Assembly (NCBI GenBank): GCA_963580285.1
Contig: OY757010.1
Coordinates: 63,510,406-63,574,405 of the forward strand
Reading direction: 5' to 3'
From: Lucinisca nassula
Taxonomy: Eukaryota > Mollusca > Bivalvia > Lucinida > Lucinidae
Length of the DNA stretch: 64,000 bases
A program made the translations under genes and the position numbers. The notes beneath the pieces were generated by a model. The model was given only the letters and a program-made list of their open reading frames with translations. It did not search any database and had not been told where the DNA came from. Shown here piece after piece: positions 31,776-43,690 of the stretch. Each line of letters opens with the position of its first letter. Positions within the stretch are counted from its first letter, which is position 1.

Positions 31776-34095
31776 TGTTACGAGATGGAATAGGAAACCT
31801 CTCTGGTGCTTATGCACATCTAAATTATTTTAGTAGATATATGGTAGGGCGGTGCGAGTGAAATATTTTAGGTGACATATGGTAGGCAAAATGTGCTGCT
31901 CCATGCACAAGTCATGCACATATCATACGATGTATGCATGAGTGGTTTGTGGAGATCTGTTTTTACAATACAGGGGGCCGCTATAAGGCTGAGTTCTATA
32001 AAATCTGCCTAAAAATCGCCAACCGCCAAATTGTGCCATATATGATTTTCATTCCCGACACGTGTTGTGTGGGTGTTCGTTTTGACAGGAGTCATGGCAT
32101 TGATTGCTAGGGTCGTTTCATCATTTTTTCCTATGGGAAATATACTATTTGAACGCAAATCCATTATCTACTCGATTTTTGCTATCTAGCTTCAATTGTG
32201 GACGGTATCTCCACCTCGCCACGATTTTAGCAAGCTAATATGAGTATGCATGATTTTCCGGTAGTATTCATAGATATAAAAACCCTGAGAAAAACGAACA
32301 CTTTAGCAGCAGGTCAAGTGGTAACGAATACCCACAACATTGAGACGGGAAAGTGAAAGTATATTGAAAGGTATGTTAAATCTATGTTTAGTATTATTTT
32401 TGTATGAACATGCTTGTAGGTTTTTGAGGGGTTTACTTCTAGTATACCCCAACTTTCTGAAGCCTATTCTGAATTCACTGTTGATGCCTGTAGTGATTAG
32501 GCTACTAGCTTTGCCAGCTAGACGTCGCAGGATCGATCCCAGGCTTCTCCAGTAGTAGAATGAGTCTTTCTAAGTGATGTCCTGTCTCATTTTGCCCCTA
32601 GATGTTGGTGAGACGTAAAGTTTGGACACCCGCTCATTCTAGATTCATTTAGGCTTTTAGACCCCTTTTGTAGAATGTAATTAAAAAAACGCCGGGTCAC
32701 TTGTTTGATCCATGACTTTTGACTAGCTGTGGTTAGAAAACCGTGGTCCCGTCTCTATATGATATTAGGTGTAGAGGGGACGTAAACTTAAGACGGGTTT
32801 AACCATATCTTCATCATCAGAGCAAACTTTTACAAGATCCTGTCGGGTTATCCGTGATGATGAACCGTAATGAATTTTATTTTACAAGCGTGTTCATGTT
32901 GAGTAGAAATAATTTTGTTCAAGAAGAATTATAAGTTCATTTTGTAATGATGTCGTTTTTGTCTGATAACTCAGTTTGTGCATGTATGTACATATAAAGA
33001 ACGTGATGATGATAAGTGGGAGTATTTGGTCGCCACACGTCATGACGGCCTGATCGGCGGGGATGACGTTATGTTTCCTGTAATTGGCGGCTGACCGGGT
33101 AGCGCAAAGGCGTGGTCTGTTCAATTGCCTCTTACTTGTGATAATGTAGTGAGCACAAATTTGATAGTAATTAAGCTCAGTAGTGGTGAGCATTAATTGA
33201 TTTCTGTAGTGCTCAGTAAGGAAACATGAACTTTGAGTATTATTGTGTCAAGCGCTGGGTGCTGATAATTTGATGCACAGTCAAGTTGAGTTCTGCTGTA
33301 CGGTTATTTGTCACATGTACTAATCAGCCTGTATGTCTGGTCGGCGCATGCGCAATAACGGTATATGCATGAACGTATTCTTACTTCTCCGGGAGGGGGA
33401 TCATGATATAGCATGTATGTTTTGTGAACTGTATCTTAGTCCAGTTATCGTAATTTGCAGGCACAACAATGTGTGGTGACCTGCTGCTCCCTGCATTATA
33501 GCAGCAGGTACTGGTACGACGCTGGGGGTTAGGGTCCAGCAAGGGCGGACGAACCACCATAAACAGCTCATGCCAATGTGAACGAATGTGAAACCATTCA
33601 AATGGAATAGGATCAATAAATAACCTGCAGGCGATTCAGGCGAATCAAGCTCGTGCACGATTGCTAGATAGAACCTATCAACCTGTGGTCGGCAACAATG
33701 TCGACAGACTAGTTTACACTTGTTCGCGAGAGGAAGATTCACGCGAGAGGGGGATTCACCCTAAGTTATAAACTGGCCAGTCGCGTCTTGCGTTGTTTCT
33801 TTTTATTTTGTTGTTGTTTTTGTTGTTTGCTTCTGTAGGTATTCAGGTCACCCGTTCCGAGCACAGAACATTGTTTTGCCTTCGGGGCGGACGTCGTGAG
33901 TTGGCTACAGAAGCAACAAATTGTGATCTTTTGTGTTAGTAAGTGTTGTATATAGATACTGTAAATAATTCATGTCATTCATTTGATATCTTTCTTGTGC
34001 CTTACCCCACAGCTGTCCGTGCACCTGTCAGAGATCACGCTCGGTTGTCTTGTCAGCATGGGGGTTTGCGGGACGCCGTAAACCCACATGTAACA
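31776..34095 (+). repeat. 5' LTR, 2320 bp
   Basis: Starts TGTTACGAGATGGAATAGG, ends CCCACATGTAACA. Compared with the 3' LTR it lacks ~220 bp present at about 37055-37275. It also has ~130 bp (32703-32832 region) missing from the 3' copy. An old SINE remnant (GCAGGATCGATCCCAGGCTT, ~32527) is shared by both LTRs and so predates insertion. Confidence 0.9.
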
Positions 34096-34097
34096 TT

Positions 34098-34115
34098 TGG
34101 TGTCAGAAGTGGGAT
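34098..34115 (+). promoter_or_regulatory. Primer-binding site, tRNA-Leu type
   Basis: TGGTGTCAGAAGTGGGAT begins two bases after the 5' LTR. The leading TGG complements a CCA end. The rest looks complementary to the 3' end of a eukaryotic tRNA-Leu, from memory. Confidence 0.65.
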
Positions 34116-34798
34116 TTGATCTCTGGCTGGTGTTCCCGGCTGTGGAACAGCACATAGATGCTCTAAAACATCAATTTAAAAAAAAAATGCATTGACAGCC
34201 ACATTTAGAAATTAACTTCAATCTTCCTTCCTGCGTTGATGAAGTGCGAAACCCATGTTTTCAACTAAATGCATACTGACAAGTTTATAATTTCTGAGCA
34301 GGAAGGCAAGGCAAACCCCACATTTTCTTGGTAACGAAAAATTTAAGTAGACCCCACTTAATTGTGTTACCTGACATTCTACTAAGTTAAACTGGAGTTA
34401 CTAATTGATCTTACCCACACATGGTTCTGACGTAGTGACGTTAACAATTTACTGACGTTGACATAACGGTAGAGTTAATAGTTACGCTGTGGCTTGAGGT
34501 TGTGTATGACGTAATAGAAACATTAATGGTGACTTGTTATGATCGGAGTTTTGTAATGTGATGAAATTTCGGATTGTAGCATTTTACTGTAAACGTCGTC
34601 AGTTTATGACGTCATATTAGACTACCAGTACGCAACGTCATACTTTGCTGAAAGCATTTGACATTTCAAATCGCGTGTGCTTTAATAACTAACGTTTTAG
34701 TTAGATTAACGCGTATAACACATATCTTAACGTTTTAGTTAAGCCCATTCAATCATCACTGATCATACTGATCAGTTTATAGTGGTTTTGATAGTAAC

Positions 34799-35728
34799 GT
34801 GAGATTTACGTTATCAATAATGGAGCGTTTAATGCAAATGGGAAAGGAGTTAGGTTATGAGGGGAAGGAGTTACAAGGTTTTGTTAAGGAGCAGCAAGAT
34901 ATTGAGCGGGCAGAAAGGCAAGAGCAAAGAGATTTAGAAAGGTTAAGGTCTGAGGAAAAAGAGAAGGAAAGGGCACATGTACTAGCTAAGTTAGAAGTTA
35001 ATAAGGAACTTGAAATGACACGCATTTAGAGTGAAAGGGAGGCAAAAGAGATTAGTGAGGCCCATTTAGAACAAATAAAACATTGGTTTGAGCTACAGCA
35101 CCAAGAATTAAGGAATCAGTTAGAAATGCAGAGAGCGAAGCTCGAGCTAGAAGTTGAAAAGCAAAACGCTGAGAAGGTGGCTCATGCCCGGGATCCTAAG
35201 TTACCTTATTTTGAAGAGGGTAAAGATAAAATGGATAGTTATTTATCTAGGTTTGAGAAATATGCTACGGCTAATAAATGGGATAAGAGTGTTTGGGCCG
35301 CGTATTTAAGCGCATTGCTCAAAGGGCGCGCACTTGACGTATATGACCGGTTGTCAAATGAGGATGCGGCGGATTATGGTAAGTTAAAGGATGCTTTATT
35401 AAAGAATTTTGACATGACAGAGCGCGGATTTAGGAAACAGTTTCGTTATAGTAGGCCCGAGAAATCAGAAACGTTCAAACAGTTTAGTAGTAGACTGAGA
35501 AGTTATTTAGAAAAATGGCTTAATATGGCAAAGATAGAAAAATCTTTTCCGGCTGTCTGTGATTTCATGGCAAGGGATCAGTTCCTGGAGTCATGTAATA
35601 GAGAACTGTATGTACATCTGAAGCCAAAACAGTTTGGTAATTTAGATGAAATGGCTAGGGAGGCAGATTTGTTAGCAGAATGCCAGGGGAACAGGAAAAT
35701 TCTGGGGCAAACCACCTTAGCTTATTAG
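34799..35728 (+). pseudogene. gag: Gag protein, Gypsy/SCAN-like, one nonsense codon
   Basis: One continuous frame of ~309 codons interrupted by a single TAG at 35027-35029. The first ~150 residues are a charged Glu/Lys/Arg-rich coiled coil. From about residue 120 a compact helical region with RFEKYATANKWDKSVWAAYL, LLKNFDMTERGFRKQFR and FLESCNRELYVHLKPK matches the capsid-like Gag/SCAN fold of invertebrate Gypsy elements. There is no CCHC zinc knuckle: the frame stops ~160 bp before the purine tract. It would package element RNA into particles. The stop blocks the N-terminal part, but reinitiation downstream at Met 35126 would still include the capsid domain. Confidence 0.85.
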
Positions 35729-35876
35729 CTAATTTTACTTAAGAAAATTTGGGGACAGACTACCTTAGCAGGTAATTGTCGCACGGTTATTGTGTAAATA
35801 GCTGTCTTGTTTAGATAGGTTTCATCCTATTCCATCTCTGTACACAAAGAAAAAACATTTCTGATTGTTTTTTCTC

Positions 35877-35887
35877 CAAAAGGGGAA
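35877..35887 (+). promoter_or_regulatory. Polypurine tract
   Basis: AAAAGGGGAAA lies five bases upstream of the 3' LTR, the usual place for second-strand priming. Confidence 0.7.
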
Positions 35888-35892
35888 ACCTT

Positions 35893-38626
35893 TGTTACGA
35901 GATGGAATAGGAAACCTCTCTAGTGCTTATGCACATCTAAATTATTTTAGTAGATATATGTTAGGGCGGTGCGAGTGAAATATTTTAGGTGAAATATGGT
36001 AGGCAAAATGTGCTGCTCCATGCACAAGTCATGCACATATCATACGATGTATGAATGAGTGGTTTGTGGAGATCTGTTTTTACAATACAGGGGGCCGCTA
36101 TAAGGCTGAGTTATATAAAATATTCCTAAAAATCGCCAACCGCCAAATTGTGCCATATATGATTCTCATTCCCGTCACATGTTGTGTGGGTGTTCGTTTT
36201 GACAGGAGTCATGGCATTGATTTATAGGGTCGTTTCATCATTTTTTTCTATGGGAAATATATTATTTGAACGCAAATCCATTATCTACTCGATTTTTGCT
36301 ATCTAACTTCAATTGTGGACGGTATCTCCACCTCGCCACGATTTTAGCAAGCTAATATGAGTATGCATGATTTTCCGGTAGTATTCATAGATAAAAAAAC
36401 CCTGAGAAAAACGAACACTTTAGCAGCAGGTCAAGTGGTAACGAATACTCACAACATTGAGACGGGAAAGTGGAAGTATATTGAAAGGTATGTTAAATCT
36501 ATGTTTAGTATTATTTTTGTATGAACATGCTTGTAGGTTTTGGAGGGGTTTACTTCTAGTATACCCCAACTTTCTGAAGCCTATTCTGAATTCACTGTTG
36601 ATGCCGGTAGTGATAAGGCTACTAGCTTTGCCAGCTAGACGTCGCAGGATCGATCCCAGGCTTCTCCAGTAGTAGAATGAGTCTATCTAAGTGAGGTCCT
36701 GTCTCATTTTGACCCTAGATGTTAGTGAGACGTAAAGTTTGAACACCCGCTCATTCTAGATTAATTTAGGTTTTTAGACCCCTTTTGTAGAATGTAATTA
36801 ATAAACGCCGGGTCACTTGTTTACAAGAGCCTGTCGGGTTATCCGTGATGATGAACCGTAATGAATTTTATTTTACAAGCGTGTTCATGTTGAGTAGAAA
36901 TAATTTTGTTCAAGAAGAATTATAAGTTCATTTTGTAATGATGCCGTTTTTGTCTGATAACTCAGTTTGTGCATGTATGTACATATAAAGAACGTGATGA
37001 TGATAAGTGGGAGTATTTGGTCGCCACATGTCATGACGACCTGATCGGCGGGGATGACGTCAGCTGCGTCATCGGCGTCGCAAGGACGGTTATGACGGGG
37101 TGCCTACCAAATACAGAGAGAATTTACGGCAAACAGTGTTTGCCCTTATGAAACACTAACAAATGTTGTGGATTATAGATGAAAATCTTTCTGTTTGTAG
37201 TTTCTATCTGTTGTTAATGTAATGAATTTGTGAATAGTTATATTTGTGAGCCGTGTCGCGGAGAAGGATATGAAATAGAGATTGTTATGTTTCCTGTAAT
37301 TGGCGACTGACCGGGTAGCGCAAAGGCGTGGTCTGTTCAATTGCCTCTTACTTGTGATAATGTAGTGAGCACAAATTTGATGAGTATTATGCTCAGTAGT
37401 GGTGAGCATTAATTGATTTCTGTATTGTTTGTTTGATTTGAGGTTTAACGTCCCCGTCAACACTGTAAAGGTCATTTTGGAGACGTGGCTTCCAATTTTG
37501 TGGGACTTTTACCAGACATTGAGATGAAATGACATCTCAAGCCCGGTCGCCCAATGAAACCAATAGGGTTTATTAGCATGGACGGTCCAACTCGCACCGC
37601 AGTTCCTGGACAGGCTTAGATCCTCTTAAGCGGTTTACCAGTACTAGTGTGCGGGCCGGATTCGGCTCTGCGTGGAAGCATCGTGCAGCCCATATATTTC
37701 TTCAAGCCCCTATGGACGGGGGCGGAATTGATTTCTGTAGTGCTCAGTAAGGAAACATGAACTTTGAGTATTATTGTGTCAAGCGCTGGTTGCTGATAAT
37801 TTGATGCACAGTCAAGTTGAGTTCTGCTGTACGGTTATTTGTCACATGTACTAATCAGCCTGTATGTCTGGTCGGCGCATGCGCAATAACGGTATATGCA
37901 TGAACATATTCTTACTTCTCCGGGAGGGGGATCATGATATAGCATGTATGTTTTGTGAACTGTATCTTAGTCCAGTTATCGTAATTTGCAGGCACAACAA
38001 TGTGTGGTGACCTGCTGCTCCCTGCATTATAGCAGCAGGTACTGGTACGACGCTGGGGGTTAGGGTCCAGCAAGGGCGGACGAACCACCATAAACAGCTC
38101 ATGCCAATGTGAACGAATGTGAAACCATTCAAATGGAATAGGACCAATAAATAACCTGCAGGCGATTCAGGCGAATCAAGCTCGTGCACGATTGCTAGAT
38201 AGAACCTATCAACCTGTGGTCGGCAACAATGTCGACAGACTAGTTTACACTTGTTCGCGAGAGGAAGATTCACGCGAGAGGGGGATTCGACCTAAGTTAT
38301 AAACTGGCCAGTCGCGTCTTGTGTTGTTTTTTTTTATTTTGTTGTTGTTTTTGTTGTTTGCTTCTGTAGGTATACACGTCACCCGTTCCGAGCACAGAAC
38401 ATTGTTTTGCCTTCGGGGCGGACGTCGTGAGTTGGCTACAGAAGCAACAAATTGTGATGTTTTGTGTTAGTAAGTGTTGTATATAGATACTGTAAATAAT
38501 TCATGTCATTCATTTGATATCTTTCTTGTGCCTTACCCCACAGCTGCCCGTGCACCTGTCAGAGATCGCGCTCGGTTGTCTTGTCAGCATGGGGGTTTGC
38601 GGGACGCCGTAAACCCACATGTAACA
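35893..38626 (+). repeat. 3' LTR, 2734 bp
   Basis: Near-identical to the 5' LTR apart from three large indels. One of these is the SINE at 37425-37725. A 113-codon minus-strand frame is preserved in both LTRs (33401-33742, 37932-38273) with one amino-acid change visible. It has no recognised domain. Confidence 0.9.
37425..37725 (-). mobile_element. CAAA-tailed SINE inserted in the 3' LTR
   Basis: Absent from the 5' LTR and bounded by a perfect 14-bp duplication, AATTGATTTCTGTA (37411-37424 and 37726-37739). This fixes the SINE's exact ends: 301 bp, 5' CCGCCCCCGTCCATAGGGGC, 3' (CAAA) tail. The SINE moved after the LTR element. Confidence 0.95.
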
Positions 38627-38770
38627 ATATAATGTTTAGGGGTGGAGATCTGCATGGTTTCAGACATATATGGCCTTTTATGAAGTGGAGGGGTGGGGCC
38701 AGGGGATGGGGCATGGCCAAGGGACAACCTGGGGGGCTCTCAGATTGGTATAAAAGCATATGACAGAGAG
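38627..38770 (+). repeat. Satellite fragment
   Basis: TTTAGGGGTGGAGATCTG and GGCCTTTTATGAAGTGGA match the 30410-31470 array. Likely the far side of the array split by the LTR element. Confidence 0.7.
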
Positions 38771-38872
38771 AAAGAAGTTTACTAAAAAAAAAAACATTTC
38801 ACAAAAACTTTTTGTCAAAATATATGCAATGACCTGGCAGTAAATGCCAATTTTCAATTTTCCCCATTATAA

Positions 38873-39810
38873 GTAGAAGTAAAACAAAGATCAGGAATCG
38901 ATACAATTAACTTACTCCACCCATCAAAGACACCAACGGGAAAGAAACACAAACATGAAGCGACCAGACCATAATGGAAACCTAAACAAAGGAAGGCCAT
39001 AAGGACAGTTACTTTCCCACATAATGGCCAAATGGCCATCCAAAATAAAAAGACACAAGTGATACACACAGTAAGTAACAAACAACAACATAAATAAACC
39101 GCCACAGAAGAACCGCCTTGGAACGGTCAGTGGAAAGAATTCCACTGGGGGGGGGGGGGGGGGCTTAAATCGATTTTACATGGCCATAATCCTCGCCCTT
39201 ACCTCTGTCGCGGTATACACTAATTTTGTTTAGTCCGCATGAAGGTTTCCTAACTCATCAGTGTAACATCTCCGAGAACATACAAATACAAAAACTACAG
39301 AGATGAAACAGGTTGAGGACTCGACAGCATACAACAAGAGAATTGCTGGAGCAAAAGAAAACCAACAGTTAGACTCCGAGGGGCCCGACCAAAGACGGAG
39401 CATCAGGCGCCAACCAACATAAGGAATACTAAAATAAAATAAAACTCCATTTATGCTTTTACGCTGGAACCGTCATATAATCTTAAGCCCGACCCACCGG
39501 TGTACAATCAAAGAGGGGAGCAAAGTTGCCAACCGTGATTGGGTTAACCACCATGCATGCAGTCTGTTTTATAACATTTATGTTGTACCCAATCTTTATA
39601 TATCGACGAACGATTTTACGAAATTGGGTACTAAAGTCATTACAGGCATGTATATTTTTTTTAAATTTATATAGTCACCATAGCATTCAGGTTCTGATAG
39701 GCCATGTTGCAGAAGTGTTTTAAGTCCAACATTGAATTTTGAAACCAAATCAGAATGACGTCTATAAAACTTAGAAAAGGCCTTACGTAGTTTATGATAC
39801 CGATAAGTCT
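38873..39810 (-). mobile_element. Penelope-like element, 5'-truncated copy 2
   Basis: Minus strand: the last ~100 codons of the RT frame (heavily mutated, 39810-39440), then the complete 3' tail to 38873. A run of about 17 G at 39149-39165 is far longer than the 6-7 G at the same place in copies 1 and 3. Confidence 0.8.
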
Positions 39811-39886
39811 ATGGAAACTATTAGTTGCCCTAGCAACCAGTTAAAAGAGCTTATTTCCATGAAAAACATAATCCCCTAGCTCAAGG

Positions 39887-40096
39887 ATGCTACAAATAAA
39901 ATGTGGGCCCCGTCGGCCTAGTGGCTTCAGAGAAGAAGTCGTTCAAAGTGTTGACGCCAGCCATACGATCTACGACGACGACGGACAACTGATATCCTAT
40001 AAGCTCCCCCGGAGCCTTCGGGTCTGGTTTGCTAAACACACTAAGCGTAACGTTAGAAATGTAAAAATTGTCAGGAAAGCCGACAAAGGTATGTGA
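39887..40096 (+). CDS. Possible coding exon, unrecognised
   Basis: A 69-codon frame (39887-40096) reads into GACAAAG-GTATGT near 40084-40095, a good splice-donor match, and ends just after it. The peptide is basic toward the end (KHTKRNVRNVKIVRKADKG) and resembles no family I know. No acceptor or second exon is evident, and it starts ~75 bp beyond a Penelope-like insertion. It may be an exon, a transposon fragment or chance. Confidence 0.25.
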   Translation: MLQIKCGPRRPSGFREEVVQSVDASHTIYDDDGQLISYKLPRSLRVWFAKHTKRNVRNVKIVRKADKGM

Positions 40097-40212
40097 AAAA
40101 TTTTATTACTAATTATTAATTGACTATCCTGTATTGTTCGGAGGTCATCCGTAATAAGACTGAGGTCAAAAAACAATAATCATGTTTTTAATGGTGTCAA
40201 GTAATAAAATTG

Positions 40213-40343
40213 TCATTAATCAAGTAATTCCATATTGGCCCAGTTACAGGCCAATATGAAATTACTTGATTGATAAGAAGGCCTCGGGCCAATAAAGCAG
40301 ACCTCGGACCTGTAACTAGGCCAATATAAATTTACTTGATTAA
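40213..40343. repeat. Nested inverted repeat
   Basis: AATCAAGTAATTCCATATTGGCCC on the left faces GGGCCAATATAAATTTACTTGATT-like sequence on the right, with CAGTTACAGG / CCTGTAACT inside and another inverted copy (AATATGAAATTACTTGATTG) in between. It resembles a small hairpin MITE. There is no second copy here. Confidence 0.6.
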
Positions 40344-40954
40344 TAACATAATGATTATATTATTTTATAGAATGTGCTTTTTATGTCGCAATACATGTGT
40401 ATATTGTATTCTTGTGCAACTACAAGACGTGGCTGATTTGCGCATTTAGTGCTTAAATTATGGGCCGACCTTACCTTTTTGGAGGCTATTCGTTGACTAG
40501 TTGGTTGGTACCCGTTTTGACCTGATGAGCGCACACGTTTGCCTTGTGTAATGGTACGTTGCATGGAGAAAATGGAAACAAAGAATGTTGTCTTCCTTGG
40601 TTAAATAAAACGAATGTAGAGGTCTCCATTTCCTTTGCGGGGAATGGATACACTAGATAAGGTAATATCACGGTATAAAGTATGTTCATATTTGAGTAAT
40701 TATGATTAATATGTATGTTTTATAAATGAAATGTTCAAGTAAGTTTAAATCGATATAATTGCTTGGTATGTGATTTCAATATGGACTGCAACTTCTTGGT
40801 GAGTCCATATTAAGGTACTTGATTAAAATTGCTCCGAAAAGCATTATGATCGTCATGATAGGGCATAAGTTAGTATACATTTTCTGTTCACATTTAAAGC
40901 ATTTTTCCGCATAACCCGGTCCATTTGTGTACATATGTATTTGTGCGACGTCTA
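40344..40954. other. No recognised feature
   Basis: AT-rich. Short minus-strand frames without motif. Confidence 0.4.
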
Positions 40955-41115
40955 CGTGATAACCCTCCGCTGGGTAATGGTTAAGCTACGCGCTTCACAA
41001 ATCAGGATTCGTGAGGGCGATCCGGGCTTATCCTGGCCTTTGAATGAGTCTATAAGCCGAGGCCACGTCTCCATATGACCTAAGCTGTTGATGGGGACAG
41101 AAACGAGTATACACT
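40955..41115 (+). mobile_element. tRNA-derived SINE, decayed
   Basis: A head like GGGTAATGGTTAAGC / GAGGGCGATCCGGGC (A/B-box positions) is followed by CACGTCTCCATATGACCTAA and GCTGTTGATGGGGACAGAAA, the shared SINE core. A second tRNA-like fragment (GTAGCGCAGTTGACGGCAC) follows at 41122. The rest to 41744 shows only a loose ~75-bp duplication around CTCCATGGTGAGCAGGAGGT / CTCCATGGTTAGTAAGAGGT. Confidence 0.6.
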
Positions 41116-41744
41116 CACAAGTAGCGCAGTTGACGGCACTGGATCAGTCAGCGCACTTACGTAGCCGGATCCGGGCCTTTCTGCTGCCTGCTAAGTGTAG
41201 CAAGTAGGTATTATGTCAAGGTGTTGGATGAAGGGCCAAGGCCTGGGTATCCCGGGCGAGCATGCGCAAGACCCTGGCTGACGAGTCATATAACATTGGG
41301 ACTAATTCCATGCTGTTGTGTATCAAGTATATCATTAATTATAGGCATTGGAATACTGAACTGTTGGGCGGCTAGTCTTGAACGATAAAGTTTCTCACTC
41401 CCCTCCATGGTGAGCAGGAGGTTACCATCTTCGTGTTAATGGGATTCTGAAATTCTGATGGTCATTCAATCCTTATGACCTTGATCCCCTCCATGGTTAG
41501 TAAGAGGTTGCCGTCATCATATACTGACAAAGCTAAATTGATTCTGAATATTTAACAGATCGATCTAAAAGCATCTTGGTGCATCTAGACTAATTATTAT
41601 AGAGCGCTAGTGATATAGCACATATGGTGCAACTCGGGAGACAAATCAAGACAGTTCGATTTAGTTTATTTCATTATCTAGTTACTTAAGATGTTATTTA
41701 TTTCATAAGAATCTTCCACATGGGCTAAGATAGGATTAAACTGC

Positions 41745-42150
41745 ATGCAGGAGGCCTTCATGCGGACTGAACACATTATTTGTCTAAATCGCGACGGAAG
41801 TAAGGCTCGCGACGGAAGTAAGGCGAGGATTGTGGCCACGTAAAATCGATTTAAGCCCCCCCCCCCCCCCCCGCCCCCCAAGTGGAATTCGTTTCCGCTG
41901 ACCGTTCCAGAGCGATTCTTCTGTCGTGGTTTATTTTTGTTGTGGTTTGTCTTTGGGTGTTTGTGTCGCTTATATTATTTTATTTTTGATAGCCTATTGG
42001 CCATTTTGTGGGAAGGTAACTGTCCTTTTGGCTTTCCGCTGTTGTTGTTTCCATTGGGGTATGTTGTTTCATATTTGTGTTTCTTTCCCTTTGGTGTCTA
42101 TGATGGGAGCTGTCGGTTAATCGATTCCTGATCATTGCCTCCACTTCTTT
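41745..42150 (+). mobile_element. Penelope-like 3' tail
   Basis: Starts GGAGGCCTTCATGCGGACTG and ends at GATTCCTGATCATTGCC. Contains a C17-type homopolymer at the variable site and a small duplication of CTCGCGACGGAAGTAAGG. Confidence 0.8.
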
Positions 42151-42182
42151 TTTACATTAATTTTCACGCAGTTTCATTGATT

Positions 42183-42475
42183 TGTTTGATGTTGAACGTC
42201 ACCATCAACACGATTTAGGTCATTTTGGAGACGCTGCTTCCAATTTTGTGGGACATTTACCGGACATTTAGTTGAAATGACACCTCCATTTTGCCGCCAA
42301 ATGATACCAATAGGGTTTATGCTTTAAACGGTCCGACTTGCAGCACTTTGCCTGTGCTTGCTTAGACCTTCTAAGCGGTCTAGCAGTGCTCATATGCGGT
42401 CAGTTTCAGCTGCGTGTGGACGCATCATGCAGCTTAATTTATTTGTCCAAGTCCCGATGGGCTGGGACCAACGCA
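42183..42475 (-). mobile_element. CAAA-tailed SINE, diverged
   Basis: Minus orientation from TTGTTTGATGTTGAACGTCA to CAAGTCCCGATGGGCTGGGA. Many substitutions relative to other copies. Confidence 0.75.
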
Positions 42476-42556
42476 ATTTCATTGGCCGTCTCGAGATCAT
42501 ATAATATGGCAATCTTTATGACAAACATTTCACCTTTCAACATCATATTAGTCGTA

Positions 42557-42902
42557 TCATATTGCGTAAATTTGTTCTTCAAAAAAACATTGTGGGACAC
42601 TTGAAATTTTATCAGTTATTCTGTTAACAGATCGTAGGTATTCATAAATAGCGGGAATTGTCTTCGTCAGTTTCTGACATGTTGTTATCAAATCATATGG
42701 GTAGTTTACAAATAGCGGATGTTTCATTCCATCAGCATATATAAGAGTGTCTTTGGGTTTTACATCGGCACAAGCGCGGAATTTCTCCAAAGCATGATTC
42801 GCTAAGTATCTGATTTCAGTGACGGCATCTCAAATGGTTCCAGAAGATCTCGTTGACATTAAGGCCCACACGGGCTTCTGTCGAGCACTCATTCTCAAAT
42901 GA
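42557..42902 (-). pseudogene. Candidate host coding exon, unrecognised, one TGA
   Basis: Minus strand: an ATG at about 42900 opens a frame that runs ~115 codons with a single TGA about 20 codons in. The peptide after it looks globular (EIRYLANHALEKFRACADV, HPLFVNYPYDLITTC, KTIPAIYEYLRSVNR) and is unlike random translation. I cannot name a family. An AG immediately precedes the ATG region, and a promoter-like block with an exon and GTATGT donor lies ~530 bp upstream on the same strand (43430-43690). It could be exon 2 of a gene, or a decayed duplicate. Confidence 0.35.
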
Positions 42903-43429
42903 ATTTGGATTTTAGCTGTTTAAAAAGTTAAATTCTTAAGTTACTTAAATTCAGTTACCGATATGTTCATAATAAAGTATCAACATGTACCTATGCTCAG
43001 TTAAAATTCCTTGATCAAGAAATGAGAAGTAATTTCACAACAACAGCTAGAAATATGCCGGTATTTTGATAAATTTTGATAGTGAGAAATGTACGCTACC
43101 ATCTACTTCTTCATTATACCCTTCTATAACATCACAAAAATCAAGAGACCGCAGTTCGCAATGACTGAAACTTCCGACGGGTTATTAAGCGGGGACAAAA
43201 ATTAGCATATGGTCATATATATTACAAAGAAATGGATAGCAATTTTGAATAAAATTCAGGGTTGGTTAGAGACGACAGAAGAAATAGTTTTCTGAAAATA
43301 TGCAAACTTTCGTTTTGTTTTAACCTAAGCACTTAACAGCTAGATCACTTACGACTATTGCATTTGAACAGGTATGGAGAGGTTAATTAGGAACACAAGT
43401 AATTTCACTTTGGATACACGACCAACATA

Positions 43430-43690
43430 CAGATAAGCTTGAGAAGAACTTTACAGCGTACACGATTTTTTTTCGCATTTGTAACGCGCGAGATTCGCAC
43501 TCGTGATTCAAGCATTTCACTTGCGAATGACTTTTTAGCCAATCAATTGCTTTTATGAATAACGCGATATTGCGTGCAAATTGCGATTGTTGACCAGGCA
43601 ATCAAACATTCGTGTCGAAAACGCAGATAGTGCACATTCACAGACAGCTTCGGGTTTCAACAGCAACCAATCAGTATTGCGTAACTATTT
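43430..43690 (-). promoter_or_regulatory. Promoter-like block with non-coding first exon
   Basis: CpG-containing DNA with three CCAAT-type boxes (AGCCAATCA at 43537, AGGCAATCA at 43597, AACCAATCA at 43665 on the plus strand). It leads on the minus strand into AAGTTCTTCTCAAGCTTATCT followed by GTATGT, a donor-like sequence. A matching string lies in opposite orientation at 46206-46236. Confidence 0.4.

Larger units (their letters stand above)
31776..38626 (+). mobile_element. LTR retrotransposon with gag only (TR-GAG-like)
   Basis: Two long direct repeats bounded by TG...CA (31776-34095 and 35893-38626) flank a 1.8-kb interior. The interior has a primer-binding site, one broken gag frame and a purine tract, but no protease, RT or integrase. 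Flanking pentamers TTATA / ATATA differ at one base, so the target duplication is only approximate. The element probably depends on the enzymes of an intact Gypsy-type relative. Confidence 0.85.
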
